Shown here: piece after piece, positions 1 to 7,218 of the stretch | Numbering within the stretch: position 1 is the first letter of the stretch | Layout of the letters: every line of letters begins with the position of its first letter | Source: Dehalococcoidia bacterium | GTDB taxonomy: Bacteria; Chloroflexota; Dehalococcoidia; Dehalococcoidales; UBA1222 | Direction of reading: 5' to 3' | Length of the DNA stretch: 19,019 bases | Assembly (NCBI GenBank): GCA_009783135.1 | Contig: WRHS01000018.1 | Span: 1 to 19,019, forward strand | Made by a program: the position numbers and the translations under genes | The notes under the pieces: model-generated | Told to the model about the DNA's origin: nothing | Databases searched by the model: none | The model's input: the letters and a program-made list of their open reading frames with translations, nothing else

Positions 1-1
1 C

Positions 2-1300
2 ACTGCCATGCGTGCGCGCGGTGCGCAGGTAACGGATATTACCGTATTGGTGGTTGCCGCAGATGACGGCGTCATGCCGCAGACTCTGGAGGCCATCGCT
101 CACGCCAAGGCCGCCGGTGTGCCCATTATTGTGGCTATCAATAAAATGGATAAGGCATCAGCTAACCCGGACGTTGTGAAAAAACAGTTGGCTGAGGCGG
201 AATTGCTGGTTGAGGATTGGGGTGGTGATACCATTTCGGTACCTGTTTCTGCCAAAACCAAACAGGGCATTGAGACTTTGCTGGAAAATATCCTTCTTGT
301 GGCTGAAATGGAAAACCTGCGCGCCGATGCGGCGGGGTCTGCCAAGGGTGTGGTTATTGAGGCGCGCATGGACAAAAGCAAGGGTGCTATGGCAACCGTG
401 CTTGTGCATGACGGCACACTGCGCACGGGTGATATGATTGTCGCCGGCGCTACATCGGGCAAAGTAAAGGCTATGTACAACGATGTCGGTAAGCAGTTGC
501 GCAAGGCGGGTCCGGCAACCCCTGTGTCTATTCTGGGGCTTCACAGTGTGCCTCAGGTTGGTGATACGGTTCTTGTGGCCACAAGCGAGCGCCATGCGCG
601 CACTTTGGAAGAGGAATATCGCAAAGAGGTATCGCAGCTGGCCAAGCCGGTCAGCCTTTCCAATATCTTCGATAAAATCAACGCTGGACAGGCGAAAGAG
701 TTACCTGTAGTGCTCAAGGTTGATGTTCAGGGCTCTATTGAGCCTATCAAGGTATCTCTTGAGCGTCTCAGCACGCCTGATATCAAGGTCAACATTGTGC
801 ATGTTGCATCAGGCAACATCAATGAGAATGATGTCAACTTGGCAATTGCCTCCAAGGGCATTGTAATTGCCTTCAATACCAGCGTGGAGTCAAATGTACA
901 GCGACTTGCCGATGCCGAAAAGGTGGACCTGCGGCGCTACCAGATTATCTATGAGATGATTGATGACGTGGAACGCGCAATTAAGGGTTTGCGTGAGCCG
1001 GAATTCCATGAGGTTGTGGACGGGCATGCCAATGTAAAAGAGGTATTCACCGGTGCCAAAAAAACGCAGATTGCCGGTTTGTTCGTGATGGATGGCAAAA
1101 TCCGGCGTGATAGTCGTGTGCGTGTTAGCCGTGCCGATAAAGTGCTGGCTGACACAACGGTATCAAGCCTGCGCCGCTTCAAAGAGAACGTACGTGACGT
1201 TGCAGCCGGTTATGAATGCGGTCTTAGCCTGAATAGTTTCAACGGATTTCAGACGGGTGATATCCTTGAGTTTTATCATAAAGAGAAAGTGGATGACTAA
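2..1300 (+). CDS. infB: Translation initiation factor IF-2, C-terminal part (5' end outside window)
   Basis: IF-2 is the GTPase that places initiator tRNA on the 30S subunit and promotes subunit joining. The reading frame is open from base 2, so the gene starts upstream. The visible protein begins with TAMRARGAQVTD, the stretch that follows the DTPGHEAF G3 box in this family, so the N-terminal domain, P-loop, switch I and the G3 box itself are outside the window. Counting from the first visible Met (base 8), the G4 box NKMD lies at residues 45-48 and the G5 SAK at 81-83. Domains II, III and IV follow, ending in GLSLNSFNGFQTGDILEFY, a typical IF-2 C-terminus. The TAA stop is immediately followed by the rbfA ATG, which indicates one transcript and probably coupled translation. 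The family assignment is certain. Confidence 0.97.
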   Translation, partial: TAMRARGAQVTDITVLVVAADDGVMPQTLEAIAHAKAAGVPIIVAINKMDKASANPDVVKKQLAEAELLVEDWGGDTISVPVSAKTKQGIETLLENILLVAEMENLRADAAGSAKGVVIEARMDKSKGAMATVLVHDGTLRTGDMIVAGATSGKVKAMYNDVGKQLRKAGPATPVSILGLHSVPQVGDTVLVATSERHARTLEEEYRKEVSQLAKPVSLSNIFDKINAGQAKELPVVLKVDVQGSIEPIKVSLERLSTPDIKVNIVHVASGNINENDVNLAIASKGIVIAFNTSVESNVQRLADAEKVDLRRYQIIYEMIDDVERAIKGLREPEFHEVVDGHANVKEVFTGAKKTQIAGLFVMDGKIRRDSRVRVSRADKVLADTTVSSLRRFKENVRDVAAGYECGLSLNSFNGFQTGDILEFYHKEKVDD

Positions 1301-1654
1301 ATGGCGCATCGCTTGGAACGCTTAAACAGTCTGATTAGACAGGAACTTGCCGAACTGCTGCGCCGTGAGGTGAAAGACCCGCGTTTGTCAGGTATGATCT
1401 CTATCACAAGCGTGGATATTGCAGCTGATCTTAAGTATGCCCGTGTGTATGTCAGTTCCTTGGGTGGAGAGGAAGAAAAGGACAAGGTGCTTAAGTCGCT
1501 GGCAAGCGCCTCAAGCTTTATGCGTGGCGAATTATCCAGAAATTTACGCCTGCGCTATACGCCTGAGTTGGATTTTCAATGGGATAATTCCATTGAGCAC
1601 GGGGCGCATATCTTGGAGTTATTGGATCAGGTCAAGCAAGAGTATCAAAGCTGA
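1301..1654 (+). CDS. rbfA: Ribosome-binding factor A
   Basis: RbfA is a small KH-fold protein that binds the 30S subunit during 16S rRNA 5'-end maturation and cold adaptation. The 117-residue product has the family's usual length. It shows the N-terminal helix MAHRLERLNSLIRQELAELL, then VKDPRLSGMISITSVDIA and DLKYARVYVSSLG, and the C-terminal LRYTPELDFQWDNSIEHG segment. The ATG directly abuts the infB stop with no spacer. The only purine-rich stretch upstream is AAAGAGAAAG inside the end of infB, so translation probably depends on ribosomes finishing infB. In many bacteria a DUF503/YlxP gene sits between infB and rbfA; here it is absent and a DUF503 gene lies 14 kb away. Confidence 0.95.
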   Translation: MAHRLERLNSLIRQELAELLRREVKDPRLSGMISITSVDIAADLKYARVYVSSLGGEEEKDKVLKSLASASSFMRGELSRNLRLRYTPELDFQWDNSIEHGAHILELLDQVKQEYQS

Positions 1655-1723
1655 CTTAGACGGCTTACGCGTTCTGTGGCAATTGGTTTGCCTGCTCTGT
1701 CTATCAAATAATGTTGTTTTCGT

Positions 1724-2611
1724 ATGAATGGCATACTTAACATAAATAAGCCTTCCGGTCCGACTTCCTTTGCAGTTGTGGCGCGTGTACGCAGGCTTAC
1801 AGGGGTTTCAAAGGTTGGGCACGGGGGCACACTTGACCCGCTGGCAAGCGGCGTGCTGCCCATATTTTTGGGGCAGGCGACACGTTTATCCGAGTATCTA
1901 ATGCAGTATCACAAGACTTATCATGCCAGCATTATGCTGGGCGTCACCACAGACAGCTATGACGTTGAGGGTGCTGTTACAGGGCGCGGTGATTTTTCTG
2001 CTGTCACACGCGAGGTAGTTGAGCGGGCGCTTGAGCCTTTTCGCGGTGAGATTAGTCAAGCTCCGCCTGAGTATTCTGCGCTTAAGTATAAGGGGCAACC
2101 GCTTTATAAGCTTGCGCGCGAGGGCCGCAAGGTGGAACTTCAAAGCCGCTCGGTGAGTATTTACCGCTTGAAACTGTTGAGTTTTGCACCTCCCCTGCTG
2201 GAACTGGAAATTGAGTGCAGCAAAGGCACGTACATCCGTTCGCTGGCGCATGAGTTGGGACAGACACTGGGTTGCGGGGGGCATATTGTGGGGCTGATAC
2301 GCACGTCTTATGGGCCGTTTGATGTAAAGCAGGCTATTTCATTGGACGAACTGGAAGCGAGCGTGGCTGAAAAAAACTGGGGTCGTTTGGTGCAACCAAT
2401 GGATAGCGTGCTGTCGTTGTGGCCGCAACTTGAGCTCTCTGATGTCCAGACTCAAGCAGTGCGTTGCGGTGAGGCACTTGCATTACAAGTTCCACCTGAG
2501 ACCTCGTGTTTGCGCACCTATGATGCGGACGGGCATTTTGTGGCGATACTGCAATACGACCTTGACGCGGCCATGTGGCATCCGAAGAAGGTGTTTCAAG
2601 GTTACGCATAG
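1724..2611 (+). CDS. truB: tRNA pseudouridine-55 synthase
   Basis: TruB converts U55 in the T-loop of tRNAs to pseudouridine. The 295-residue protein starts MNGILNINKPSGPTS, the standard N-terminus. The catalytic aspartate is D38 in GHGGTLDPLASG; many homologues read GHTGTLDP, so the third position is Gly here. Further family blocks are KTYHASIMLGVTTDSYD and SKGTYIRSLAHELG. The C-terminal 70 residues resemble the weakly conserved PUA-like end. A 69-base gap separates it from rbfA; no good Shine-Dalgarno is visible before the ATG at 1724, but the homology begins right there. It is the last gene of the infB-rbfA-truB run; I see no clear terminator behind it. Confidence 0.95.
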   Translation: MNGILNINKPSGPTSFAVVARVRRLTGVSKVGHGGTLDPLASGVLPIFLGQATRLSEYLMQYHKTYHASIMLGVTTDSYDVEGAVTGRGDFSAVTREVVERALEPFRGEISQAPPEYSALKYKGQPLYKLAREGRKVELQSRSVSIYRLKLLSFAPPLLELEIECSKGTYIRSLAHELGQTLGCGGHIVGLIRTSYGPFDVKQAISLDELEASVAEKNWGRLVQPMDSVLSLWPQLELSDVQTQAVRCGEALALQVPPETSCLRTYDADGHFVAILQYDLDAAMWHPKKVFQGYA

Positions 2612-2698
2612 CCAGTCGCTGACGCTGCATCAGAACTACCAAAATTGTTTGATATGCCCAACTGTTATTTTGATATCATGAGTGTCCTTGGCGCGTTA

Positions 2699-2707
2699 TG
2701 CTATAAT
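2699..2707 (+). promoter_or_regulatory. Possible extended -10 promoter upstream of ino1
   Basis: TGC followed by a perfect TATAAT (2702-2707) matches an extended -10 element. No acceptable -35 lies 16-18 bases upstream (TTGATA at 2670-2675 is 26 bases away). If active it would give a leader of about 146 bases before ino1. It would be secondary to the better promoter at 2760-2788. Confidence 0.35.
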
Positions 2708-2759
2708 GTGGCTGGAAATGCTGAAAGTATGGGCCATTGATTTAGGTGTGTAGCGTGTG

Positions 2760-2788
2760 TTGACAATGTGCCTTGTAACAGGTATATT
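2760..2788 (+). promoter_or_regulatory. Sigma70-type promoter of the ino1 run
   Basis: A perfect -35 TTGACA (2760-2765) and a TATATT -10 (2783-2788) are separated by exactly 17 bases. The predicted start of transcription is near 2795, about 65 bases before the ino1 ATG. It is one of the two best promoter matches in the window, and the gene behind it has a good ribosome binding site. Confidence 0.75.
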
Positions 2789-2806
2789 GCGTGGGTTGTA
2801 ACACAA
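2773..2806 (+). repeat. Paired TTGTAACA direct repeats over the ino1 promoter
   Basis: TTGTAACA occurs at 2773-2780, inside the promoter spacer, and again at 2796-2803, at the expected transcription start. The start-to-start distance is 23 bases, about two helical turns. The second copy extends to a short inverted repeat, TTGT-AAC-ACAA (2796-2806). This placement suits a repressor site, but two 8-base copies in AT-rich DNA can arise by chance. Confidence 0.35.
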
Positions 2807-2859
2807 GTAGGGTTCATCTTAGGCGAGGGTTCTAAACTATTTTAAGAGGTGATAATTTA

Positions 2860-3969
2860 ATGGGAAAGATTAATGTTGCCATTATCGGTGTTGGAAATTG
2901 TTGTTCTTCTTTTGTACAGGGTGTTACCTTTTACAAGAAGTCCAAGGATGTTGATATTGTTCCGGGATTGATGCATGTCAATCTGGGTGGCTATCACATC
3001 TCTGATATCAATTTTGTGGCTGCGTTTGATATTGACAAGAATAAAGTTGGAAAAGACCTGTCGCAGGCCATTTTTTCCAAACCCAACAACACGTACAAGT
3101 TTTCTGACGTGCCAAACCTTGGTGTAAAGGTTGAGCGTGGCATGACCCACGATGGGCTTGGCAAGTACCTTTCACAGATTATTGAGAAGGCTCCCGGCTC
3201 AACTGCAGATATTGTCAAAATCCTGAAAGATACCAAGACTGATGTGGTTATCAACTATTTACCAGTTGGTTCCGAAGAGGCCACAAAATGGTATGTTGAG
3301 CAGATTCTTGATGCGGGCTGCGCCATGGTGAACTGTATTCCGGTGTTTATTGCCCGCGAGAAATACTGGCAGCAGAGATTCGAGTCAAAAGGTCTGCCTA
3401 TTATCGGTGATGACATCAAGAGTCAGGTTGGTGCGACCATTGTGCATCGCGTGCTTACGCGCCTCTTTATGGACCGCGGAGTCAAACTGGAGCGTACGTA
3501 TCAGCTTAATTTCGGCGGCAATACCGATTTCCTCAATATGCTTGAGCGCGAGCGCCTGGAATCCAAGAAAATTTCCAAGACGAATGCCGTCACCTCGCAG
3601 TTGGATTACAAGATGGAACCCGATGACGTACATGTCGGACCATCAGACTATGTGCCTTGGCTTCAGGACCGCAAGTTCTGCCATATTCGCATGGAAGGCC
3701 GCACCTTTGGTGACGTACCTTTGTTGGTGGAGACCAAGCTTGAGGTGTGGGACAGCCCGAACTCGGCTGGTGTGATTATTGATGCGGTGCGCTGTGCCAA
3801 GCTTGCGTTGGATAACGGTCTCAAGGGTGCGCTTACCGCTCCGTCATCCTATTTTATGAAATCACCCCCTGTACAATATACCGATGATGTGGCCCACAAC
3901 AATGTGGAGGCTTTCATCACGGAAATGTCGAAATCCGGCAAATCAGGTGAAGCTGCGACCGCGTCCTGA
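2860..3969 (+). CDS. ino1: Inositol-3-phosphate synthase (myo-inositol-1-phosphate synthase)
   Basis: Ino1 isomerises D-glucose-6-phosphate to 1L-myo-inositol-1-phosphate using bound NAD+, the first step of inositol lipid and inositol solute synthesis. At 369 residues it is the short bacterial/archaeal form rather than the roughly 500-residue eukaryotic one. The N-terminal NAD-binding segment is VAIIGVGNCCSSFVQG (residues 6-21). Other family blocks are DVVINYLPVGSEEATKWY, the lysine-bearing GDDIKSQVGATIVHR, LNFGGNTDFLNM and KLEVWDSPNSAGVIIDAVRC. The start is supported by the AAGAGGTGA ribosome binding site at 2844-2852, seven bases before the ATG. It is the first gene of a run with a glycosyltransferase and a phosphatidyltransferase, which favours phosphatidylinositol-type lipids over a soluble inositol product. 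That last point is inference. Confidence 0.95.
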   Translation: MGKINVAIIGVGNCCSSFVQGVTFYKKSKDVDIVPGLMHVNLGGYHISDINFVAAFDIDKNKVGKDLSQAIFSKPNNTYKFSDVPNLGVKVERGMTHDGLGKYLSQIIEKAPGSTADIVKILKDTKTDVVINYLPVGSEEATKWYVEQILDAGCAMVNCIPVFIAREKYWQQRFESKGLPIIGDDIKSQVGATIVHRVLTRLFMDRGVKLERTYQLNFGGNTDFLNMLERERLESKKISKTNAVTSQLDYKMEPDDVHVGPSDYVPWLQDRKFCHIRMEGRTFGDVPLLVETKLEVWDSPNSAGVIIDAVRCAKLALDNGLKGALTAPSSYFMKSPPVQYTDDVAHNNVEAFITEMSKSGKSGEAATAS

Positions 3970-4010
3970 TTTTAAATTGGGATTAGGGTCTGCAACTTTC
4001 GGCAGCACGA

Positions 4011-5186
4011 ATGAAAATTGCGCTGGTGTCTCCTTATGACTTTGCCCACCCAGGTGGGGTAGTCAGCCATATACGTGCCTTAGATGAAGAGTTTACCAAG
4101 CTTGGGCATGACGTACGCGTCATTGCTCCTGCCGCGCGTAAAAATTGGGTTACTTTAGGGGAGCGCTTCATTCCTATCGGCAAACCGCGCTCCATACCTG
4201 CCAGCGGCTCCATAAGCCGCATCAGCATATCGCTTCACCTTGCCCCAACGATACAGAAAGTCCTTGCACGCGAGCGCTTTGATGTGGTGCATTTGCATGA
4301 GCCTTTCATGCCTATGTTGTGTAGCGCTGTCCTGCGATTTTCAGATGGATTGAACATTGGTACGTTTCATGCCTATGCCAGTCGATCTGTCTACTGGGTC
4401 GGTTGGCCGCTTACAACTTTACTGCTGCATCGGCGCAATCGCAAACTGGCGGGGCATATCGCCGTATCCGAGCCGGCAAAACAATACGCCAGCGCTCATG
4501 TTCGGGGTGAGTTCACCGTAATCCCCAATGGTGTGGACCTATGCCACTTTAATCCGCAGGTTCTTCCCATGCCGGGCTACGATGACGGCAAAATCAACAT
4601 CTTATTTGTGGGGCGATTGGAAAGACGTAAAGGAGTTAAGTATTTGCTGAGTGCTTATGCGAGGCTCAAAAAGGAGTATCCCAATATCCGCTTGATTATC
4701 GTTGGCCCTGGGGTTACCTTGCGCAAGCGCTATGAATGGTTGGTGCGTTTTCAGCATTTGAAGGATGTTGTATTCACCGGCGGCGTAAGCTACGATGAAT
4801 TACCGCGCTATTACCAGACGGCTGATATTTTCTGTGCACCAGCTACCGGTAAGGAGAGTTTTGGCATTGTGTTGCTTGAGGCCATGGCCTTGGGTAAGCC
4901 TATCGTTGCCTCATCAAACCCGGGTTATGCCTCAGTGGTAAAGCATGAGGAGCAGGCTTTGATGGTCCCGCCGCACAGCAGTGTGGCATTGGCAGAGGCT
5001 CTGCACCGTCTTATTAATGACAAGGCATTATGCGCACGCATGGGGGCATGTGGGCTGAAAACAGTGCAGCAGTATGACTGGCCGGTAGTGGCACGGCGCA
5101 TATTGGATTATTATGTGCAGGCATCCGATGGCAGACTTTCCCAGGAAAACTGCATGGTGCAGGGAGCCTATGTCTCGTCTGACTAG
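4011..5186 (+). CDS. GT4-family glycosyltransferase, PimA-like
   Basis: This is a retaining GT-B fold glycosyltransferase of family GT4. The N-terminus MKIALVSPYDFAHPGGVVSHI has the glycine-rich acceptor loop typical of PimA-type enzymes. HLHEPFMPMLC and GTFHAY are the next conserved blocks, and IPNGVD links to the C-terminal donor domain. FVGRLERRKGVKYLL and the EX7E motif in KESFGIVLLEAMALGKPIVAS bind the nucleotide sugar. Length (391 residues) suits PimA, the enzyme that moves mannose from GDP-mannose to phosphatidylinositol at the cytoplasmic membrane face. Lying 41 bases after ino1 and 14 bases before a CDP-alcohol phosphatidyltransferase, it most likely glycosylates an inositol lipid. 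The exact donor sugar and acceptor cannot be read from sequence. Related GT4 enzymes such as PimB or other lipid glycosyltransferases remain possible. Confidence 0.85.
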   Translation: MKIALVSPYDFAHPGGVVSHIRALDEEFTKLGHDVRVIAPAARKNWVTLGERFIPIGKPRSIPASGSISRISISLHLAPTIQKVLARERFDVVHLHEPFMPMLCSAVLRFSDGLNIGTFHAYASRSVYWVGWPLTTLLLHRRNRKLAGHIAVSEPAKQYASAHVRGEFTVIPNGVDLCHFNPQVLPMPGYDDGKINILFVGRLERRKGVKYLLSAYARLKKEYPNIRLIIVGPGVTLRKRYEWLVRFQHLKDVVFTGGVSYDELPRYYQTADIFCAPATGKESFGIVLLEAMALGKPIVASSNPGYASVVKHEEQALMVPPHSSVALAEALHRLINDKALCARMGACGLKTVQQYDWPVVARRILDYYVQASDGRLSQENCMVQGAYVSSD

Positions 5187-5200
5187 AGAAAGCATGTATC

Positions 5201-5788
5201 ATGGCTAATTCCGATTGGCGCAGAAATATTGGCGTGCATTTCACCACTCCGGTGGCGAAAGCGCTCTCGCATACTCCGCTGACGCCAAACGTTATTACAT
5301 GGTTTGGTTTTGCACTTATTTGTGGTGCGTCTTTTTTGGTGGCTATGCAATATTTTCTGTGGGGCGGTATAGGTGTACTGGTGGCTAGTATTATGGATGC
5401 CTTTGACGGGGCTCTTGCCCGCCATACAGGGCGGGTTAGCCGCTTTGGTGCAGTACTGGACTCAACGCTGGATCGCTTTTCTGAGGGCGTTGTGCTTGTC
5501 AGTATCATATATGTTATGGCCAAGAACGGATCGGAATGGGGGGCGGCTTTGGGTGGTGCTACCTTATTGCTATCGTTTTCTGTGAGTTATATACGTGCCC
5601 GCGCCGAGGGTATGGGGGTTGAGAGCTCTGAGGGTTGGTTTACACGTGTCGAGCGGGTTATTGTTATTGCCTTGGGGTTAATTATTAATCAGGTTATCAT
5701 TGCTGTGGCTATTGTGGCTGTTTTCAGCCTAATTACAGCGCTACAGCGCGCATATGTTGTCTGGCGCAAATTGCAGACTGCAAAATAG
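5201..5788 (+). CDS. pgsA: CDP-alcohol phosphatidyltransferase, probable phosphatidylinositol phosphate synthase
   Basis: This integral membrane enzyme moves a phosphatidyl group from CDP-diacylglycerol to an alcohol. The full family signature DxxDGxxARx8GxxxDxxxD is present at residues 66-91: D66, D69, G70, A73, R74, G83, D87 and D91. N-terminal SHTPLTPNVITWFG precedes the first hydrophobic segment. Several further membrane segments follow, for example residues 35-63, 94-104 and 150-185. At 195 residues it fits PgsA or phosphatidylinositol phosphate synthase. The acceptor is inferred from context: with ino1 two genes upstream, 1L-myo-inositol-1-phosphate is the likely substrate, giving phosphatidylinositol phosphate. 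A glycerol-3-phosphate acceptor (phosphatidylglycerophosphate synthase) cannot be excluded. No phosphatase or acyltransferase of the pathway is in this run. Its ribosome binding site is weak. Confidence 0.87.
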   Translation: MANSDWRRNIGVHFTTPVAKALSHTPLTPNVITWFGFALICGASFLVAMQYFLWGGIGVLVASIMDAFDGALARHTGRVSRFGAVLDSTLDRFSEGVVLVSIIYVMAKNGSEWGAALGGATLLLSFSVSYIRARAEGMGVESSEGWFTRVERVIVIALGLIINQVIIAVAIVAVFSLITALQRAYVVWRKLQTAK

Positions 5789-5822
5789 GTTTTGTATAAG
5801 CGGTAAAAAAGGGAGGATTATT

Positions 5823-7106
5823 ATGCCGGTTCTTGCAATCGTAGGTGGTCAATGGGGTGATGAGGGTAAAGGCAAAGTTGTGGATCAACTTGCAGAAACT
5901 GCCGATGTGGTGGTGCGTTTCTCAGGTGGGGATAATGCAGGGCATACAGTGATTAACCACCTTGGTGAGTTTAAGCTGCATTTGGTTCCGGCTGGTATTT
6001 TCTCCAGTCGAGTACTGTGTGTTATAGGTAATGGTGTGGTCATCAACCCTGCGGTGTTAAAGCAGGAAATAGAAGGGCTGAACAGATCCGGCGTGGATAC
6101 AAGCAACCTTGTTATAAGTGACCGTGCGCATCTTGTGATGCCTTATCACCTGTTACTCGACGAGTTGGAGGAAAAGTCACGTGCCGGCAAAGCACTTGGC
6201 ACCACAAAGCGTGGTATTGGCCCGGCATTCGCAGACAAGACCAACCGCTTGGGCATACGCGCCTGTGACCTGCTTGATAAAGCGGCGCTGGGTGAGCGCT
6301 TGGCTATGGTGCTGGAAAGCAAGAACACCCTTTTCACCAGCGTGTATGGCGCGCCACCCGTGTCATACGAGCAGATATATTCCGAGTACTGCGCATATGC
6401 CGACTTCTTAGCGCCGTTTATTAAAGATACAGTGGTGTTATTGGGTCAGGCCGTAGCGAAAAAGCAGATGGTGATACTGGAGGGAGCGCAGGGAGCTTTG
6501 CTTGATCCTGATTTTGGCACTTATCCCTACGGCACTTCTTCTTCGCCTCTTACTGCAGGTGGAGCATTGGGTGCCGGTATTGCACCCAGCCGTATTGATA
6601 AGCTTTTGGGTATTTTTAAGGTGTATTGTACCCGCGTTGGAAATGGTCCCATGCCCACGGAGTTGATGGATGAGACAGGTGATGCCATACGCGATATTGC
6701 GCATGAGTTTGGCACTACCACTGGTCGTCCGCGCCGCATCGGCTGGTTTGATGCAGTGGCAGCGCGCTTCAGCTGTTTCATCAATGGTCTGACATCGGTT
6801 GCGCTTACGCGTTTGGACGTCTTTGATACCATGCCGGCGCTGAAAATATGCACGTCTTACGATCTAAACGGGCAGCGCATTGACTATTTCCCTGCCAGTG
6901 TGGCTGATTTGGAGAAATGCCAGCCGGTGTATGAGGAACTGCCCGGCTGGGATAAGCCTATTACACACGTGCGCAATTTTGCTGACCTGCCAATTGAGGC
7001 ACAGCGATATGTGCGCCGCATTGAGGAACTCATCGGCTGTGACGTAAGCATGGCTTGCTGCGGTCCTTCACGTGAGCAGGTTATTCAGTTGAAGCCGGTA
7101 ATCTAG
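5823..7106 (+). CDS. purA: Adenylosuccinate synthetase
   Basis: PurA joins IMP and aspartate using GTP to form adenylosuccinate, the first committed step to AMP. The 427-residue product has the normal family length. It shows the P-loop-like VGGQWGDEGKGKVVD at the start, GDNAGHTV, GTTKRGIGPAFADK, SSSPLTAGGALGAGI and GTTTGRPRRIGWFDA. An upstream in-frame ATG at 5754 would add 23 residues overlapping pgsA. I chose 5823 because the family homology begins there and GGAGG at 5812-5816 lies six bases upstream. It is 34 bases behind pgsA and likely shares its transcript, with no obvious metabolic link to the lipid genes. The 12-bp hairpin at 7130-7160 ends the run. Confidence 0.96.
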   Translation: MPVLAIVGGQWGDEGKGKVVDQLAETADVVVRFSGGDNAGHTVINHLGEFKLHLVPAGIFSSRVLCVIGNGVVINPAVLKQEIEGLNRSGVDTSNLVISDRAHLVMPYHLLLDELEEKSRAGKALGTTKRGIGPAFADKTNRLGIRACDLLDKAALGERLAMVLESKNTLFTSVYGAPPVSYEQIYSEYCAYADFLAPFIKDTVVLLGQAVAKKQMVILEGAQGALLDPDFGTYPYGTSSSPLTAGGALGAGIAPSRIDKLLGIFKVYCTRVGNGPMPTELMDETGDAIRDIAHEFGTTTGRPRRIGWFDAVAARFSCFINGLTSVALTRLDVFDTMPALKICTSYDLNGQRIDYFPASVADLEKCQPVYEELPGWDKPITHVRNFADLPIEAQRYVRRIEELIGCDVSMACCGPSREQVIQLKPVI

Positions 7107-7129
7107 CCATTTAAGGCATCTGTCAAGCT

Positions 7130-7160
7130 AAAAAGGAGAGGCGATAAACCTCTCCTTTTT
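7130..7160. terminator. Bidirectional intrinsic terminator between purA and the coiled-coil gene
   Basis: AAAAAGGAGAGG (7130-7141) and CCTCTCCTTTTT (7149-7160) form a perfect 12-bp stem around a 7-base loop. The A-tract on one side and T-tract on the other give a terminator that works in both directions. It lies 23 bases after purA on the + strand and 58 bases after the convergent coiled-coil gene on the - strand. Confidence 0.88.
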
Positions 7161-7218
7161 GCTATTCACAACTACCAACTTGGGCGGGACCTCAAAATCT
7201 TTCTAAAAAGATTGCTTG

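Noticed and set aside
1655..1723. Possible small gene or RNA between rbfA and truB
   Set aside because: The 69 bases contain no start with a ribosome binding site, no stable hairpin and no motif I recognise.
5014..5523. 169-codon - strand open frame opposite the glycosyltransferase and pgsA
   Set aside because: It runs across two well-supported + strand genes and resembles no family; it is a shadow frame.
5754..5822. In-frame upstream ATG that would lengthen purA by 23 residues
   Set aside because: It overlaps pgsA, the added residues do not resemble PurA, and GGAGG sits correctly for the ATG at 5823.
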